DNA of 64,000 bases from Bacteroides cellulosilyticus (GTDB lineage: Bacteria; Bacteroidota; Bacteroidia; Bacteroidales; Bacteroidaceae), in contig NZ_CP081903.1 in the NCBI RefSeq assembly GCF_020091405.1, positions 1,116,001 to 1,180,000 of the forward strand. Reading direction: 5' to 3'. This document shows, piece by piece, positions 51,360-59,776 of the stretch. Positions within the stretch are counted from its first letter, which is position 1. Every line of letters starts with the position of its first letter. The notes under the pieces were generated by a model. That model saw only the letters and a list, made by a program, of their open reading frames with translations. It did no database searches and had not been told where the DNA came from. The translations under genes and the position numbers were made by a program.

Positions 51360-52358
51360 TCAAAAGCGATGACTTTTCGACTTAAATATTGACCTGACAA
51401 AACGATAGACAGAACGATATCTCGAAAGATTATGATAAATAGCCCAACGCTTTATAGCAATAGCCATACCAATCTGTCGAAACGAAATATCATTGTACTG
51501 ATGCATTTTACTGAGCACATCTCTTACTATTTCTTCTGCAACAGGCGAAAGAGGCACAAGCATTATATGATCTATAAGATGTACTCCACTCCGAATAATA
51601 AATACAGGTGCTTTATTCCACAACTGTTTTTCCTGAATAAAAGTACATTGTTCGTATACAGCCAGAAACATATGATATTCTTTTTCGGGATTATATTTAC
51701 TTCCTGTTATACTATTAGTACGCACCATATAATGATACTTGGGATGCCCTTTCATTACAATTTTCCGTGCTTGATAAAACACCTTGTACATGACAGCAAT
51801 GTCCTCAAAATAACGCCCCTGCGGAAATCTCAATTCACGAAACAAAGTCCTTCTGTAAAGTTTATCCCACGCAAAATTTCGAATAATATCATCCTCAACT
51901 AAAAGGCGCATAGCATCGCGAGGCACTAAATTCAAAACCTCATCCGAGTTATATTTTATCTTTGTCCTACCCGATCTTTCAATATAATGTGAACAGATTG
52001 ATATATCCGCCTCCTCTGTCTCCAGCAGCTCATACAAAAACTTGAACATATCAAGATCAATCCAGTCATCACTATCTACGAAACCGAGAAACTCTCCCGT
52101 AGCTGCATCCAAACCTTCATTCCGGGCTGCACTCAAACCTCCGTTTTTACGATGAATTACCTTTATCCGTCTATCTTTTGAAGCATAAGTATCACAGATT
52201 TCCCCGGAGCCATCAGTCGAACCATCGTCCACCACAACTATCTCCAGATTCTTATAAGTTTGCCCACAGATAGAGTCAAGACATTTCTCCACATAATCCT
52301 TCACATTATAAACCGGTACTATAATGCTTATTAAAGGTAATGCTCTCGTTTCATCCAT
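51360..52358 (-). CDS. Glycosyltransferase family 2, tandem copy
   Basis: The 332-residue enzyme opens with LPLISIIVPVYNVKDYVEKC and carries VVVDDGSTDGSGEICDTYAS and FLGFVDSDDWIDLDMFKFLY. The C-terminal half has FPQGRYFEDIAVMYKVFYQA and YHYMVRTNSITGSKYNPEKE. It is a tandem paralogue of the following gene; the catalytic domains are far more alike than the C-termini, suggesting divergence in acceptor choice. Its start overlaps the upstream GT2 stop by eight bases. Confidence 0.9.
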   Translation of the reverse strand: MDETRALPLISIIVPVYNVKDYVEKCLDSICGQTYKNLEIVVVDDGSTDGSGEICDTYASKDRRIKVIHRKNGGLSAARNEGLDAATGEFLGFVDSDDWIDLDMFKFLYELLETEEADISICSHYIERSGRTKIKYNSDEVLNLVPRDAMRLLVEDDIIRNFAWDKLYRRTLFRELRFPQGRYFEDIAVMYKVFYQARKIVMKGHPKYHYMVRTNSITGSKYNPEKEYHMFLAVYEQCTFIQEKQLWNKAPVFIIRSGVHLIDHIMLVPLSPVAEEIVRDVLSKMHQYNDISFRQIGMAIAIKRWAIYHNLSRYRSVYRFVRSIFKSKSHRF

Positions 52359-53166
52359 TATTCTCTTTATATGCTTTATCTTCTTTCACGATCCCATTCT
52401 CACACCATATCGTCTTCTCCTCAATAACTTGTCTCAACACCTGTTCGTGATATTCCAAATTCTCCCGTGAAGCAAATTTGTGATAGAGATGAAATTGTAC
52501 CCCCCCCATCTTCAATTGCTTCTTTTGGATACCTGCATGGATTAATCGATAGGAAATTTCCACATCTTCCTGTCCCCACATCTCCAGAGACTCATTATAA
52601 CCGTTAACACGGAACAAATCTTCTTTCCAGAAAGCCATATTACAGCCCCGGATTCTCAGCATGCTATTCTTGGCATAACGATTTGCCAAATACAAACGTA
52701 AAGTGTGTGAACGGAAAGCGTTCAACAAAAAGCTAAGGTCTTGTTTAAAAAGTGCAGGATGAGTTTCCACCCCTCTAAGTAACCGGGCAGTAGCCATTCT
52801 CCCCAAAAGCACCCGACTGCCACATACAAAGTATCCCTTCTCCGCCAATTCCAGATGGTCAGCGATAAAGTGCCTATCCAAAAGGATATCACCATCAATC
52901 TGGATAATATAATCCCCCTTCGCCCTTTCAATGGAGCGATTACGGATAGCGGAAAGACGGAAACCTTTGTCCTCGTGCCATACATGCACAATAGGAATAT
53001 CGGTCTTTGCCCGCATCTTATCAATCAGCTGCTTGGTGTCGTCACGTGAGCCATCATCTGCAATCAGAATCTCACAAGGCTTCACGGTCTGAGCGAAAGC
53101 GCTGTACAGACATAGGGACAAGGCCTCTTTCCAATTATATGTAGATATCATTAATGAGACTAACAT
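52351..53166 (-). CDS. Glycosyltransferase family 2 (galactosyltransferase-like C-terminus)
   Basis: The 271-residue protein opens VSLMISTYNWKEALSLCLYS, with ILIADDGSRDDTKQLIDKMR and DYIIQIDGDILLDRHFIADH (DGD metal site). NMAFWKEDLFRVNGYNESLE and WGQEDVEISYRLIHAG form the C-terminal Glyco_transf_7C-like block with the catalytic E-D. Enzymes of this type in LPS loci often add hexoses to the core. It is 22 bases downstream of the cytidylyltransferase gene. Confidence 0.9.
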   Translation of the reverse strand: MLVSLMISTYNWKEALSLCLYSAFAQTVKPCEILIADDGSRDDTKQLIDKMRAKTDIPIVHVWHEDKGFRLSAIRNRSIERAKGDYIIQIDGDILLDRHFIADHLELAEKGYFVCGSRVLLGRMATARLLRGVETHPALFKQDLSFLLNAFRSHTLRLYLANRYAKNSMLRIRGCNMAFWKEDLFRVNGYNESLEMWGQEDVEISYRLIHAGIQKKQLKMGGVQFHLYHKFASRENLEYHEQVLRQVIEEKTIWCENGIVKEDKAYKENNG

Positions 53167-53188
53167 GTATCAATTCTTTAATTCAACT

Positions 53189-53683
53189 TCATTTTTTCTG
53201 ATCTTCCGGCCAATTATAATCTAATTCAGCCTCACGTTGTAGCGCTGCCCTGATAATCTCACTTGTACTCTCTATTATTTTCTTCTTAATACCTGTAGTG
53301 CTTACATCGGGAGTATAAGGAAAATAAACCACTTCCTTACCGGGCTGTTGCTTCATCCACTCAAGCCCCTCCAGATACTTATTTATCCAATCATCCCCAA
53401 TGGTTACTATATCAATATCTTCTCTCTGTAATTGTGCCACCTCAGTAAGCTTCACTTGCTTCACAGCTTTAGTCACACACTTCAAAGACGAGATAATCCG
53501 GAAACGTTGTTCAAAGGGAATAATAGGCGGCATTCCTTTGTAATGCTGTATCAGCTCATCTGTGCTTACGCCGACTATAAGTTCATCGCCCAATGCCGCC
53601 GAACGTTCCAATATGTTCAGATGCCCGATATGAAACAGGTCAAAACTACCGGATGTGAATACTCTGATTTTCTTTCTTTCCAT
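53189..53683 (-). CDS. TagD-like cytidylyltransferase
   Basis: The 164-residue enzyme is expected to join CTP with a phospho-alcohol (glycerol-3-phosphate in TagD) to give a CDP-alcohol. The HxGH motif is in FTSGSFDLFHIGHLNILERS, and ELIVGVSTDELI, PFEQRFRIISSLKCV and DVSTTGIKKKI (variant of R-T-x-G-I-S-T-S) follow family order. It lies between a class V aminotransferase and GT2 genes. Together with the aminotransferase and the CDP-glycerol-transferase-like gene it may form a cassette for adding a phospho-(amino)alcohol to the glycan. The true substrate may differ from glycerol phosphate. Confidence 0.85.
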   Translation of the reverse strand: MERKKIRVFTSGSFDLFHIGHLNILERSAALGDELIVGVSTDELIQHYKGMPPIIPFEQRFRIISSLKCVTKAVKQVKLTEVAQLQREDIDIVTIGDDWINKYLEGLEWMKQQPGKEVVYFPYTPDVSTTGIKKKIIESTSEIIRAALQREAELDYNWPEDQKK

Positions 53684-53694
53684 ATTATATAGAT

Positions 53695-54768
53695 TTATCG
53701 GTATTCTATTTCTTTAATTCTCTTTGCCAGATCATCCAGATCCTCTTCACTTTGAACTCCCAAATGAGAAACCCTGAAATAACAAGGAGTGCCACCCGGC
53801 ATAATGAATATGTCTTGCTTCAACAATTCATTAAAGAGAATATCCCCATTCCGGCGGACAAAGAACCCCGTAATGCAATTGGATGGTACTTCCGCCGGAA
53901 CTTCCCAACCATTCTGTCTGCACAGCTCACGAAAATACAGTGCTTTAGCACGCACGGAAGCAATGATTTTGTCAACCCCAAGGAGTACATTCTCCTTTAA
54001 ACGGGCATGCAATTGCATAAACAAACTGGTGGCCGGACTGTAAGGTGTCTGACCGCGTTCCAGATTCTTCAGATTCTCAGCAAAATCAAAATAATAAGAT
54101 TTATGCAAAAAATCAGTCTGTAGGATTCTAGGCGAAAGAAACAGAAACGACAAACCCGGGGCTATATTCAGCCCCTTCTGACTACTGGTAATACAGATGT
54201 CAATATTCAACTCTTCCATATCCAAATCATCGGACAAGAAAGAACTAATAGCATCAACAACCAGCGAAACATTATGTTTCCTGCAAATAGCAGAAATTTT
54301 CTTTAAATCAAACAGTTGACCGGTAGAGGTTTCATGATGTTGACATAAAAACACATCCGGACGCGAAGCAGCCACAGCATTTTCCAGCCGGGCATAATCA
54401 ATATCACGAGCAAAAGGAACTTCAAAAACTTCATTCTGAACCTGATAGTACTCGCAGAGACTCTTCCAGCGGTAGCCGAATGAACCGCCGGCTATAATAA
54501 AAGCTTTCTTTTTCAGGGAAACATAATTGGTAACCACAGCATCCATCGCACCGGTTCCTGAAGCAGTATAGAAGATAACACGACCGCCTGGACAATGTAT
54601 CAGCTCCAGCAACATACGCTCTGAGTCTTTCACTATTTCAGAAAACAAAGCAGTGCGCATATACGGAAAAGGTTCTCCTGCGATTCGAAGAATCCGCTCT
54701 TCTATATTTCCCGGAAAAACATAAGATTTCATATTTCTGCTTTTTAATAATTCTACATTACTTTTCAT
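53695..54768 (-). CDS. Class V PLP-dependent aminotransferase
   Basis: The 357-residue protein resembles alanine-glyoxylate and 2-aminoethylphosphonate transaminases. IFYTASGTGAMDAVVTNYVS is the PLP-phosphate region, FLCQHHETSTGQLFDLKKIS and VVDAISSFLSDDLD the cofactor-binding part (Asp), and ITSSQKGLNIAPGLSF holds the PLP-Lys. The ATG at 54768 is used; a GTG one codon earlier is possible. The start shares one base with the upstream stop (TGATG), so it is coupled to the CDP-glycerol-transferase-like gene. No phosphonate-forming PEP mutase is in the window, so aminoethylphosphonate is not supported directly. Confidence 0.85.
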   Translation of the reverse strand: MKSNVELLKSRNMKSYVFPGNIEERILRIAGEPFPYMRTALFSEIVKDSERMLLELIHCPGGRVIFYTASGTGAMDAVVTNYVSLKKKAFIIAGGSFGYRWKSLCEYYQVQNEVFEVPFARDIDYARLENAVAASRPDVFLCQHHETSTGQLFDLKKISAICRKHNVSLVVDAISSFLSDDLDMEELNIDICITSSQKGLNIAPGLSFLFLSPRILQTDFLHKSYYFDFAENLKNLERGQTPYSPATSLFMQLHARLKENVLLGVDKIIASVRAKALYFRELCRQNGWEVPAEVPSNCITGFFVRRNGDILFNELLKQDIFIMPGGTPCYFRVSHLGVQSEEDLDDLAKRIKEIEYR

Positions 54769-55817
54769 CACTTCTTTATCCTTCCGAACGTCTTTATACT
54801 CGTATATTTTCTCCAGAGGTTCAACTTCCGCTCTCTCGGAACACCATGACGGCGAATATAATCTTCAGCCGCTTCCAGCATTCGCCTGGCTACATTCCCA
54901 TCCAGGTACGGATCGTAGTTATCAACCACCCATCGTCTTTTCGCAATAGCGCTTTCATCATGCTGCACACTTTCAAAGGCGTCCACCAATTGGGATGTAT
55001 CCGTTATATCAGTCCAGTAAATGTCTTTCGCTATGGTGCGATAAGTGATTACCGGACGTCCCAGAAGCAAGAATTCATATACCGTTGAGGAAGTGTCACT
55101 TATCATGACATCGGACATTAACTGATACTTTGTAACATTAAAGCCGTCTTCCCATATAATGTGTTCTTCTTGTTCTGCCAGTTGTTTATATTCATCCACC
55201 CACTCTTTTTTAGTCAACGGATGCAACTTCAATAACAGAACGATATCCCTCATCTTTACTAAATGCAGCAAAGCCTCTTTTAATGCAGGAAGAGATGTTA
55301 AACTTGGTGAAAAAGTAGGCGCATATAATACAATTTGACTTTTTCCATGCAGTTTCAACAGTTCTTCACGTTCCCGGTCAAAATCATGCCAATGATTTTT
55401 TATCCAATCCTGCTTGGGCCAGCCGGTCTCCACGACCTCAAAATCTTTATATTCGGCTGCTAATTCCTTAAACTTTTTCGTAAAAAAAGGACCTTGGGTG
55501 AAATAGGTGTCAAAATAGCGACGGATGATCCAATGATCTTTCTTTTCTGCCGCATAGCCATGAAAAACCTGTATCTTCACACCCGGTAAATAATAGGGAA
55601 CAATATTACCCGGCACAAATATAGCTTCCGGAGAAAAATCATAAACCTCCTGCATCGAATGTGTATAAACAACTTTTCCATCCAGTGGAAAAACCGGGAT
55701 CTTCGGAAGATGCACATACCACAAGATATGATTCGCCTCCGACTTTACCGCTTCCTGATATATAGGCAATAATATATCAACAGCATACTTATTTTCACAG
55801 AATAAGACAATACGCAT
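54768..55817 (-). CDS. CDP-glycerol glycerophosphotransferase-like protein
   Basis: The 349-residue GT-B protein resembles TagB/TagF. Seen are IFVPGNIVPYYLPGVKIQVF and HGYAAEKKDHWIIRRYFDTY (the 'HG' motif), IVLYAPTFSPSLTSLPALKE, and VMISDTSSTVYEFLLLGRPV (S-D-x-S-S-x-x-x-E). In Gram-positives this family builds teichoic acid from CDP-glycerol; in Gram-negative glycan loci it transfers phospho-polyols. The adjacent aminotransferase and cytidylyltransferase would make and activate the group it transfers. It is nine bases from the upstream kinase-like gene. Confidence 0.85.
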   Translation of the reverse strand: MRIVLFCENKYAVDILLPIYQEAVKSEANHILWYVHLPKIPVFPLDGKVVYTHSMQEVYDFSPEAIFVPGNIVPYYLPGVKIQVFHGYAAEKKDHWIIRRYFDTYFTQGPFFTKKFKELAAEYKDFEVVETGWPKQDWIKNHWHDFDREREELLKLHGKSQIVLYAPTFSPSLTSLPALKEALLHLVKMRDIVLLLKLHPLTKKEWVDEYKQLAEQEEHIIWEDGFNVTKYQLMSDVMISDTSSTVYEFLLLGRPVITYRTIAKDIYWTDITDTSQLVDAFESVQHDESAIAKRRWVVDNYDPYLDGNVARRMLEAAEDYIRRHGVPRERKLNLWRKYTSIKTFGRIKK

Positions 55818-55825
55818 ACTTCTCT

Positions 55826-56572
55826 CTATAGCTCCAGTTTATACTTCACTTGATGTTTCTTTGCAAAATAAATCCAGAACTTCTTCCGGTGTGCAAGCAC
55901 TTTATCAACGCAGTATTGTTCATCAGCATTGCGTGCCCGTGCATATTCTCTGGCAAGTAATTCAAAAAAGGCTTTCTGTCCCCATAAACGGGCAAAATTG
56001 GCACACCCCATATCAATACTGATCTTACCGAAGCTCATGCGATTGATATCCACTAACATAAAATGATATTCACCGTCTATCTTATCGAACAGGATATTTC
56101 CGGGAGAATAATCCCGATGCATAATATCGGATTCATGCAGGCGAGCCGTATAACGGGCAAAGGCTATAACAACATCCCGGCAATCGTTAACATCGGCATT
56201 GCCGAATTCATAAAAGTTTCTTCGATAGGAAGATTGAAGACTGATAAAATAAGAGTATTTGATCAAACCGCACTTGCACTCTTCGATATAAGCGATAGGA
56301 ACCGGGGTCTCAAAGCCTCTCTGAAGCAGTATATTGGGATATGAAAAGGCGCGCCTTCCTTTCGGGGCACGAAAAAAAGAATAAGCAATCCGATTTACCA
56401 AAGCCGGAACCCCATAACGTTTTATATTGATCTCCAATCCATCGTCCACCGTCATCACCTTGATGAGGTTTCTTCCAGAGTAGATCACCCTTCCCTCACT
56501 TTCAAAGATATCAGGAATGCTTTCTACAAATTTCCGCAAATGTTCGTATGCAGGATTTACTATTATTTTCAT
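55826..56572 (-). CDS. LPS-core kinase-like protein (WaaP/KdkA/InaA type)
   Basis: The 248-residue protein has the kinase catalytic loop HRDYSPGNILFDK (His-Arg-Asp, then Asn) and the metal-binding Asp in MLVDINRM. IVNPAYEHLRKFVESIPDIF is a common opening in the Bacteroides version. Such kinases phosphorylate heptose or Kdo in the LPS inner core in the cytoplasm. Bacteroides lipid A carries a phosphorylated Kdo, so a Kdo kinase is plausible here. It lies between GT9 and the CDP-glycerol-transferase-like gene, which supports an LPS-core locus. Confidence 0.82.
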   Translation of the reverse strand: MKIIVNPAYEHLRKFVESIPDIFESEGRVIYSGRNLIKVMTVDDGLEINIKRYGVPALVNRIAYSFFRAPKGRRAFSYPNILLQRGFETPVPIAYIEECKCGLIKYSYFISLQSSYRRNFYEFGNADVNDCRDVVIAFARYTARLHESDIMHRDYSPGNILFDKIDGEYHFMLVDINRMSFGKISIDMGCANFARLWGQKAFFELLAREYARARNADEQYCVDKVLAHRKKFWIYFAKKHQVKYKLEL

Positions 56573-56632
56573 ATTTTACTCTGCCTTCACCTTTTTAGAC
56601 GGTCCCGTCATTCTAAAATATTTATCCATCAT

Positions 56633-57664
56633 TTACCTTATATTCTCTTCAATCTTCGCAATAATCTCTTCAGGTTTTATCTCCCTCAGGCAAGCATAAT
56701 CGCCACGCCAGCAGGGCTTCTGCCCGTAAACCGAACATGGACGGCAGGACAAGTCAAGCTGCACCGTATTGGCCGGCAACTGTTTCCACCCCATGAATCC
56801 GGCATAAGGATGCGTAGCACCCCATACGGAAACAACAGGCACATTGACCAGAGACGCCAAATGCATATTAGCGGAGTCCATGGAAAGAATCACATCCAAA
56901 TGACTCATCAGATTCAATTCCGTATCCATTTTCAGCTTACCAATCAACGATATGACGGAAGGATACTTAGCGGTCCAGCGGTCGAATACCTCCTTTTCAC
57001 TCTTCCCTCCACCCAAAAGGAAAACTTTCACATCCGGCATTGCGGCAAAATGGGCAACAACCCGTTCCTGCTGCTCTACCGGATAAATCTTACCCTTGTG
57101 TTTAGCAAAAGGAGCAATACCTATCCATTTATTATTCCCTTTCGGGCCTACTACCGGTTCTATTTGCGAGAAATCACCTTTTCCCTCTCCATAGATGGAG
57201 GTGAACTTCAATTGAACCGGAAGTCCCAGCTTTTCCAGCACATCAGCATAGCGCCGGAAAGAGCTTTCCTGCTTTTCAAAAACCTTATGATGACGGCGAA
57301 CCAGTTTCTTCTTACCTGCCCGCCCCTTGCATATTGCAGCTACAGGCACGCCATCCAACCGAAAACGCCATCGTAAGTATTTCGCGCGAAGTATATCATG
57401 AAAATCGGCCACATAATCAAAATGTAGCCCTTTTAGTTCTGCATACAAACTGTTTAATCCTCGTAATCCTTTATGTTTCCCCGACAAATCGGCACCGTAA
57501 AAGCTTACATTCTCAGGCAACTTCAGAAAAAGAGGTTGCAATGCAGTACGACTCAGCACTATGATTTCATGCTGAGGATATTCGGCTGCCAGCGAATGCA
57601 CTACCGGAATCGTCATGGCTACATCGCCAAGCGCAGAGAAACGGATAATGAGGATACGTGCCAT
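56633..57664 (-). CDS. Glycosyltransferase family 9 (heptosyltransferase-like)
   Basis: The 343-residue GT-B enzyme opens ARILIIRFSALGDVAMTIPV, the GT9 hallmark, and carries GIAPFAKHKGKIYPVEQQER, KVFLLGGGKSEKEVFDRW and VILSMDSANMHLASLVNVPV with VSVWGATHPYAGF (the donor-binding 'D-S-x-x-x-H-L-A'). GT9 enzymes add heptose or related sugars to LPS core. It is three bases from DUF4254 upstream, and the two are often paired in Bacteroides LPS loci. It supports assignment of the cluster to LPS, not capsule. Confidence 0.92.
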   Translation of the reverse strand: MARILIIRFSALGDVAMTIPVVHSLAAEYPQHEIIVLSRTALQPLFLKLPENVSFYGADLSGKHKGLRGLNSLYAELKGLHFDYVADFHDILRAKYLRWRFRLDGVPVAAICKGRAGKKKLVRRHHKVFEKQESSFRRYADVLEKLGLPVQLKFTSIYGEGKGDFSQIEPVVGPKGNNKWIGIAPFAKHKGKIYPVEQQERVVAHFAAMPDVKVFLLGGGKSEKEVFDRWTAKYPSVISLIGKLKMDTELNLMSHLDVILSMDSANMHLASLVNVPVVSVWGATHPYAGFMGWKQLPANTVQLDLSCRPCSVYGQKPCWRGDYACLREIKPEEIIAKIEENIR

Positions 57665-57667
57665 TCG

Positions 57668-58273
57668 TTATCTTTTTGCATAAAGCACCGGATTCAAGGC
57701 CGGGTCATTATACATCTTCATCTGTTTATATACTTTCATATATTTTTTTCCGGATTCAATATCAGCCAGCAATTGGTCAATGGCCGACGAAAGATCTTGC
57801 TTTTGTTCCAGAAGGATGTCCAGTTTAGCCTGGCATTGAGCATGATGTTCGGGAGTAGTATCCGTACGTTCCACCTCCTTTTGCATGTGATAGATCTTTA
57901 ATGCAAGAATAGAAAGACGGTCTATCGCCCATGCGGGACTTTCCGTATTAATGGTAGCCTCCGCCATCGGTTTCACATCTTTATATTTATCCAGGAAATA
58001 GCTATCGATCAGTTCTACCAAGTCTGTTCTGTCCTGATTAGACTTGTCTATTCTTCGTTTCAAAATCAATGCCGCATTCGGTTCAATCTGCGGATCACGT
58101 ATAATATCTTCAAAATGCCATTGCACGGCATCAATCCAATTCTTCAAATACAGATAATACTCAATCGTCTTCAACTCGTAAGGATTGTTCATCGGCGCAT
58201 CCACGCTATCCGTTACATGATAATCCGCGACTGACTTTTCAAAAATGCTGTTGCAAAGGTTACTAAATGCCAT
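57668..58273 (-). CDS. DUF4254 protein, first gene of the LPS operon
   Basis: The start at 58273 gives MAFSNLCNSIFEKSVADYHV; an extension to 58348 would cross the promoter. The 201-residue protein is highly helical, with YYLYLKNWIDAVQWHFEDII, IDQSNQDRT-type polar helices and a C-terminal coiled region (ILLEQKQDLSSAIDQLLADI). DUF4254 has no known reaction. Its constant position next to a GT9 gene suggests a role in LPS core synthesis. It leads a cluster of 13 same-strand genes with gaps of 60 bases or less and a clear promoter. Confidence 0.85.
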   Translation of the reverse strand: MAFSNLCNSIFEKSVADYHVTDSVDAPMNNPYELKTIEYYLYLKNWIDAVQWHFEDIIRDPQIEPNAALILKRRIDKSNQDRTDLVELIDSYFLDKYKDVKPMAEATINTESPAWAIDRLSILALKIYHMQKEVERTDTTPEHHAQCQAKLDILLEQKQDLSSAIDQLLADIESGKKYMKVYKQMKMYNDPALNPVLYAKR

Positions 58274-58306
58274 AATCTTAACGAACTTTACAGTTATACA
58301 ATAATA

Positions 58307-58337
58307 CAAAGTTATGCAATATTTCCCACACAAGCAA
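58307..58337 (-). promoter_or_regulatory. Promoter of the minus-strand LPS glycan operon
   Basis: On the minus strand TTG (58337-58335) and TAACTTTG (58314-58307) are separated by 20 bases. The start site would lie 25-30 bases before the DUF4254 ATG. The remaining gap to pdxB (to 58584) holds a plus-strand TAAATTTG (58553-58560), a possible -7 box for pdxB, and nothing else recognised. Confidence 0.55.
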
Positions 58338-58584
58338 CCGTTCCCCACTTTTTATTCCCATCTTGCTCCAAAAGCAAAATATCCTCTTCCTTATTTATTT
58401 CATATTTTTACTACCCCATAACACCTTCAATAAGATAAGATGAAAGGATTCGTATGAAGAATACGTTAACAAATCAAAGCAACTTTCATAAGAAAATAGA
58501 AACCAGCTATACTTTGTTACTATAACATAGCCCCATACATATAATTAATTTCTAAATTTGCCTATATTCAAAAAACAGAATTCC

Positions 58585-59628
58585 ATGAAAGTTATTGTTG
58601 ACAATAAAATACCTTTTATAAAGGAAGCTATCGGGAAAATAGCCGACGAAGTAATATATGTCCCCGGAAAAGACTTCACCCCTGCTTTAGTGAAAGATGC
58701 AGATGCACTAATAATCCGCACACGCACTCAATGCAACCGCGAATTACTACAAGGAAGCCGGGTACAATTCATTGCTACAGCCACAATCGGCTTCGATCAT
58801 ATAGATACGGAGTATTGCCACGAAGCGGGCATAACCTGGACTAATGCACCGGGATGCAACTCCGCTTCCGTAGCACAATACTTGCAATCCACACTCTTAT
58901 TGATAAATCTCCTGAAAGGAAAAAACTTATCAGAAATGACCATCGGCATTGTCGGAGTAGGAAACGTAGGCACCAAAGCGGCTAAAGTGGCTCGCGAATT
59001 AGGCATGCGGGTATTGCTGAATGACTTACCACGAGAAGAGAAAGAAGGAAGTACAGACTTCTGCTCTTTGCAGCTGCTTGCCGAAGAATGTGATGTTATC
59101 ACTTTCCACGTACCTTTATATAAGGAAGGGAAATATAAAACTTTTCATCTGGCCGATGAAGCTTTCTTCCGTTCCCTCAAACGTTCTCCCATCATCATCA
59201 ATACTTCCCGCGGAGAAGTAATAGAAACAGCCGCTTTATTGAAAGCTCTTCAAACCGGCCTGATTTCCGATGCCGTCATTGACGTATGGGAAAACGAGCC
59301 CGACATTAATCTCTCCTTATTATATAAGGTATTCATCGGCACCCCCCATATCGCCGGATACTCGGCAGACGGAAAAGCAAATGCTACGCGAATGTCTTTG
59401 GGCTCCCTGTGCCGGCACTTCGGCATACAAGCCGACTATCACATCAATCCGCCCAAACCCGAAAATCCGATCATCATAGCATCTACCCCTACAGAAGCCT
59501 ATTTAAAAATGTATGATCCGCGAAAAGACTGCGAAGCGTTGAAAGCTCACCCCGAACTATTTGAAAAGCTAAGAGGAGATTATCCGCTACGGAGAGAAAA
59601 GACAGCATTCTCCGTAATAACTCCGTAG
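58585..59628 (+). CDS. pdxB: Erythronate-4-phosphate dehydrogenase
   Basis: The enzyme oxidises 4-phosphoerythronate with NAD in pyridoxine 5'-phosphate synthesis. The start at 58585 (MKVIVDNKIPFIKEAIGKIA) is the family N-terminus. The 2-hydroxyacid-dehydrogenase core has GIVGVGNVGTKAAKVARELG (NAD loop), INTSRGEVIETAAL (Arg), DVWENEPDINLSLL (Glu), and GTPHIAGYSADGKAN (His), followed by a short C-terminal dimerisation part. At 347 residues it is complete. The first unit of the 11-bp array overlaps its last codons. Confidence 0.94.
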   Translation: MKVIVDNKIPFIKEAIGKIADEVIYVPGKDFTPALVKDADALIIRTRTQCNRELLQGSRVQFIATATIGFDHIDTEYCHEAGITWTNAPGCNSASVAQYLQSTLLLINLLKGKNLSEMTIGIVGVGNVGTKAAKVARELGMRVLLNDLPREEKEGSTDFCSLQLLAEECDVITFHVPLYKEGKYKTFHLADEAFFRSLKRSPIIINTSRGEVIETAALLKALQTGLISDAVIDVWENEPDINLSLLYKVFIGTPHIAGYSADGKANATRMSLGSLCRHFGIQADYHINPPKPENPIIIASTPTEAYLKMYDPRKDCEALKAHPELFEKLRGDYPLRREKTAFSVITP

Positions 59629-59741
59629 CATCTCCGTAAGTCCTCCGTAACAACTCCGTACCAGCTCCGTAGTAAGTCCGTACCAGCTCCATACTCTAAG
59701 ACACGGAGATGACACGGAGATAACACGGAGCAGATACGGCT
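59610..59741. repeat. 11-bp phased array, eight units then four inverted
   Basis: CTCCGTA (last units GTCCGTA and CTCCATA) occurs at 59610, 59621, 59632, 59643, 59654, 59665, 59676 and 59687: eight copies with an exact 11-bp period and variable 4-base linkers. The inverse ACGGAG then occurs at 59703, 59714 and 59725, with ACGGCT at 59736, again 11 bp apart. It starts within the end of pdxB and fills the convergent gap before purN. The core CCGTA is shared with the array at 11517. Confidence 0.88.
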
Positions 59742-59776
59742 CAGAACAGAACCGGGTATGATAAAGTTATAAAGTT

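Noticed and set aside
53189..54768. 2-Aminoethylphosphonate (PntC-type) pathway
   Set aside because: A cytidylyltransferase and an AEP-like transaminase are adjacent, but there is no PEP mutase or phosphonopyruvate decarboxylase in the window and the cytidylyltransferase is TagD-like.
59610..59741. CRISPR array
   Set aside because: Units are 7 bases with 4-base linkers at 11-bp period and change orientation; no cas genes are present. The same holds for 6457-6553 and 31319-31457.
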